DNA from: Clostridia bacterium
GTDB lineage: Bacteria > Bacillota > Clostridia > Oscillospirales > CAG-272
Assembly (NCBI GenBank): GCA_900770145.1
Contig: CAAGJL010000356.1
Coordinates: 1 to 5,480 of the forward strand
Direction of reading: 5' to 3'
Length of the DNA: 5,480 nucleotides
The notes beneath the pieces were generated by a model. It did no database searches and was not told the origin of the DNA. It saw only the letters and a program-made list of their open reading frames with translations. The stretch's first letter is position 1, and each line of letters starts with the position of its first letter. Positions 5,313-5,480 of the stretch are shown here, one piece after another. Both the position numbers and the translations under genes were made by a program.

Positions 5313-5400
5313 GCGCGCGCCTGTGGTGGGTAGGCAAATGAGCAAGTGCGCCGCCACTTACGGCACAGAGTCCACCCGCAATGTTCGCACAAACTAAAAG
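5313..5400. other. Intergenic stretch without a recognisable gene
   Basis: Between the terminator and the right-end repeat I see only a short GCGCGCGC run (5313-5320) and a weak dyad, AAGTG (5344-5348) with CACTT (5355-5359). Open frames crossing it on the minus strand run through the terminator and repeats and have no ribosome binding site or recognisable family, so none is called. Confidence 0.4.
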
Positions 5401-5449
5401 AGGCTCCCTTGTGCAAAGGGAGCTGGCGCGTGAGCGCCTGAGGGATTGT
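5401..5449. repeat. Two-hairpin intergenic repeat of a type seen in gut Clostridia
   Basis: Stem 1 pairs GCTCCCTT (5403-5410) with AAGGGAGC (5416-5423). Stem 2 pairs GGCGC (5425-5429) with GCGCC (5434-5438) around a GTGA loop of the stable GNRA class. A conserved-looking tail, TGAGGGATTGT (5439-5449), follows. Its AGGGA (5441-5445) could compete with stem 1 for TCCCT (5405-5409), giving an alternative fold. From memory this pattern is a common interspersed element in Faecalibacterium- and Ruminococcus-like genomes; I could not verify this here. It probably is not a gene. Confidence 0.6.
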
Positions 5450-5480
5450 AAAAGCGTGGAGATTGCAGAAAAGAAAAAAG

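Noticed and set aside
5056..5416. Minus-strand open frames of 70-75 codons across the right-end repeats
   Set aside because: They translate through a terminator and the 55-bp tandem repeat, giving near-identical Cys-Thr-Gln-Ser-Asn peptides from the repeat. They lack a credible ribosome binding site.

Overview
The window looks like chromosome of a Gram-positive gut-type Clostridia, most likely Oscillospirales/Ruminococcaceae. The basis is moderately GC-rich DNA, strong GGAGG/AGGAAGG-type ribosome binding sites, consensus TTGACA-17-TATAAT promoters, an AbrB regulator with a C-terminal four-cysteine zinc-ribbon-like tail, and a two-hairpin intergenic repeat of a kind I recall from such genomes. 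The taxonomic call is inference. No rRNA, tRNA, CRISPR array, transposase or phage gene was seen.

Layout. (1) Positions 1-1062, minus strand: a malate/L-lactate dehydrogenase family (Ldh2) oxidoreductase, cut by the left edge only a few codons before its expected end. (2) Positions 1063-1437: a divergent intergenic region with a minus-strand extended -10 promoter, a small 5'-leader hairpin, an imperfect 10-bp dyad and a perfect consensus promoter firing right. (3) Positions 1438-3033: a secreted lamin-tail-domain (LTD) protein with a signal peptide, a C-terminal transmembrane helix and an acidic tail, closed by a strong hairpin terminator. (4) Positions 3116-4084: a xylose-isomerase-like TIM-barrel sugar (phosphate) isomerase/epimerase, followed by a 15-bp hairpin whose T-run lies on the antisense side. 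(5) Positions 4201-5108: a consensus promoter drives a two-gene operon of an AbrB-type regulator and a Sfp/HetI-type 4'-phosphopantetheinyl transferase, joined by an ATGA overlap. (6) Positions 5109-5480: non-coding DNA with a 55-bp tandem duplication, a terminator and a two-hairpin interspersed repeat.

The genes do not form one obvious pathway. The dehydrogenase and the TIM-barrel protein both fit small-molecule (hydroxyacid or sugar) metabolism but lie on opposite strands with an unrelated surface protein between them. The AbrB-phosphopantetheinyl transferase pair is the only clear operon. It suggests that activation of carrier proteins is tied to a transition-state-type regulator. No carrier protein, NRPS or PKS gene is in the window.

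I see no clearly new multi-gene system. The points most worth a second look are a perfect 16-bp terminator-like inverted repeat inside the transferase coding sequence, the coupled AbrB-transferase pair, and the repeat cluster at the right end.
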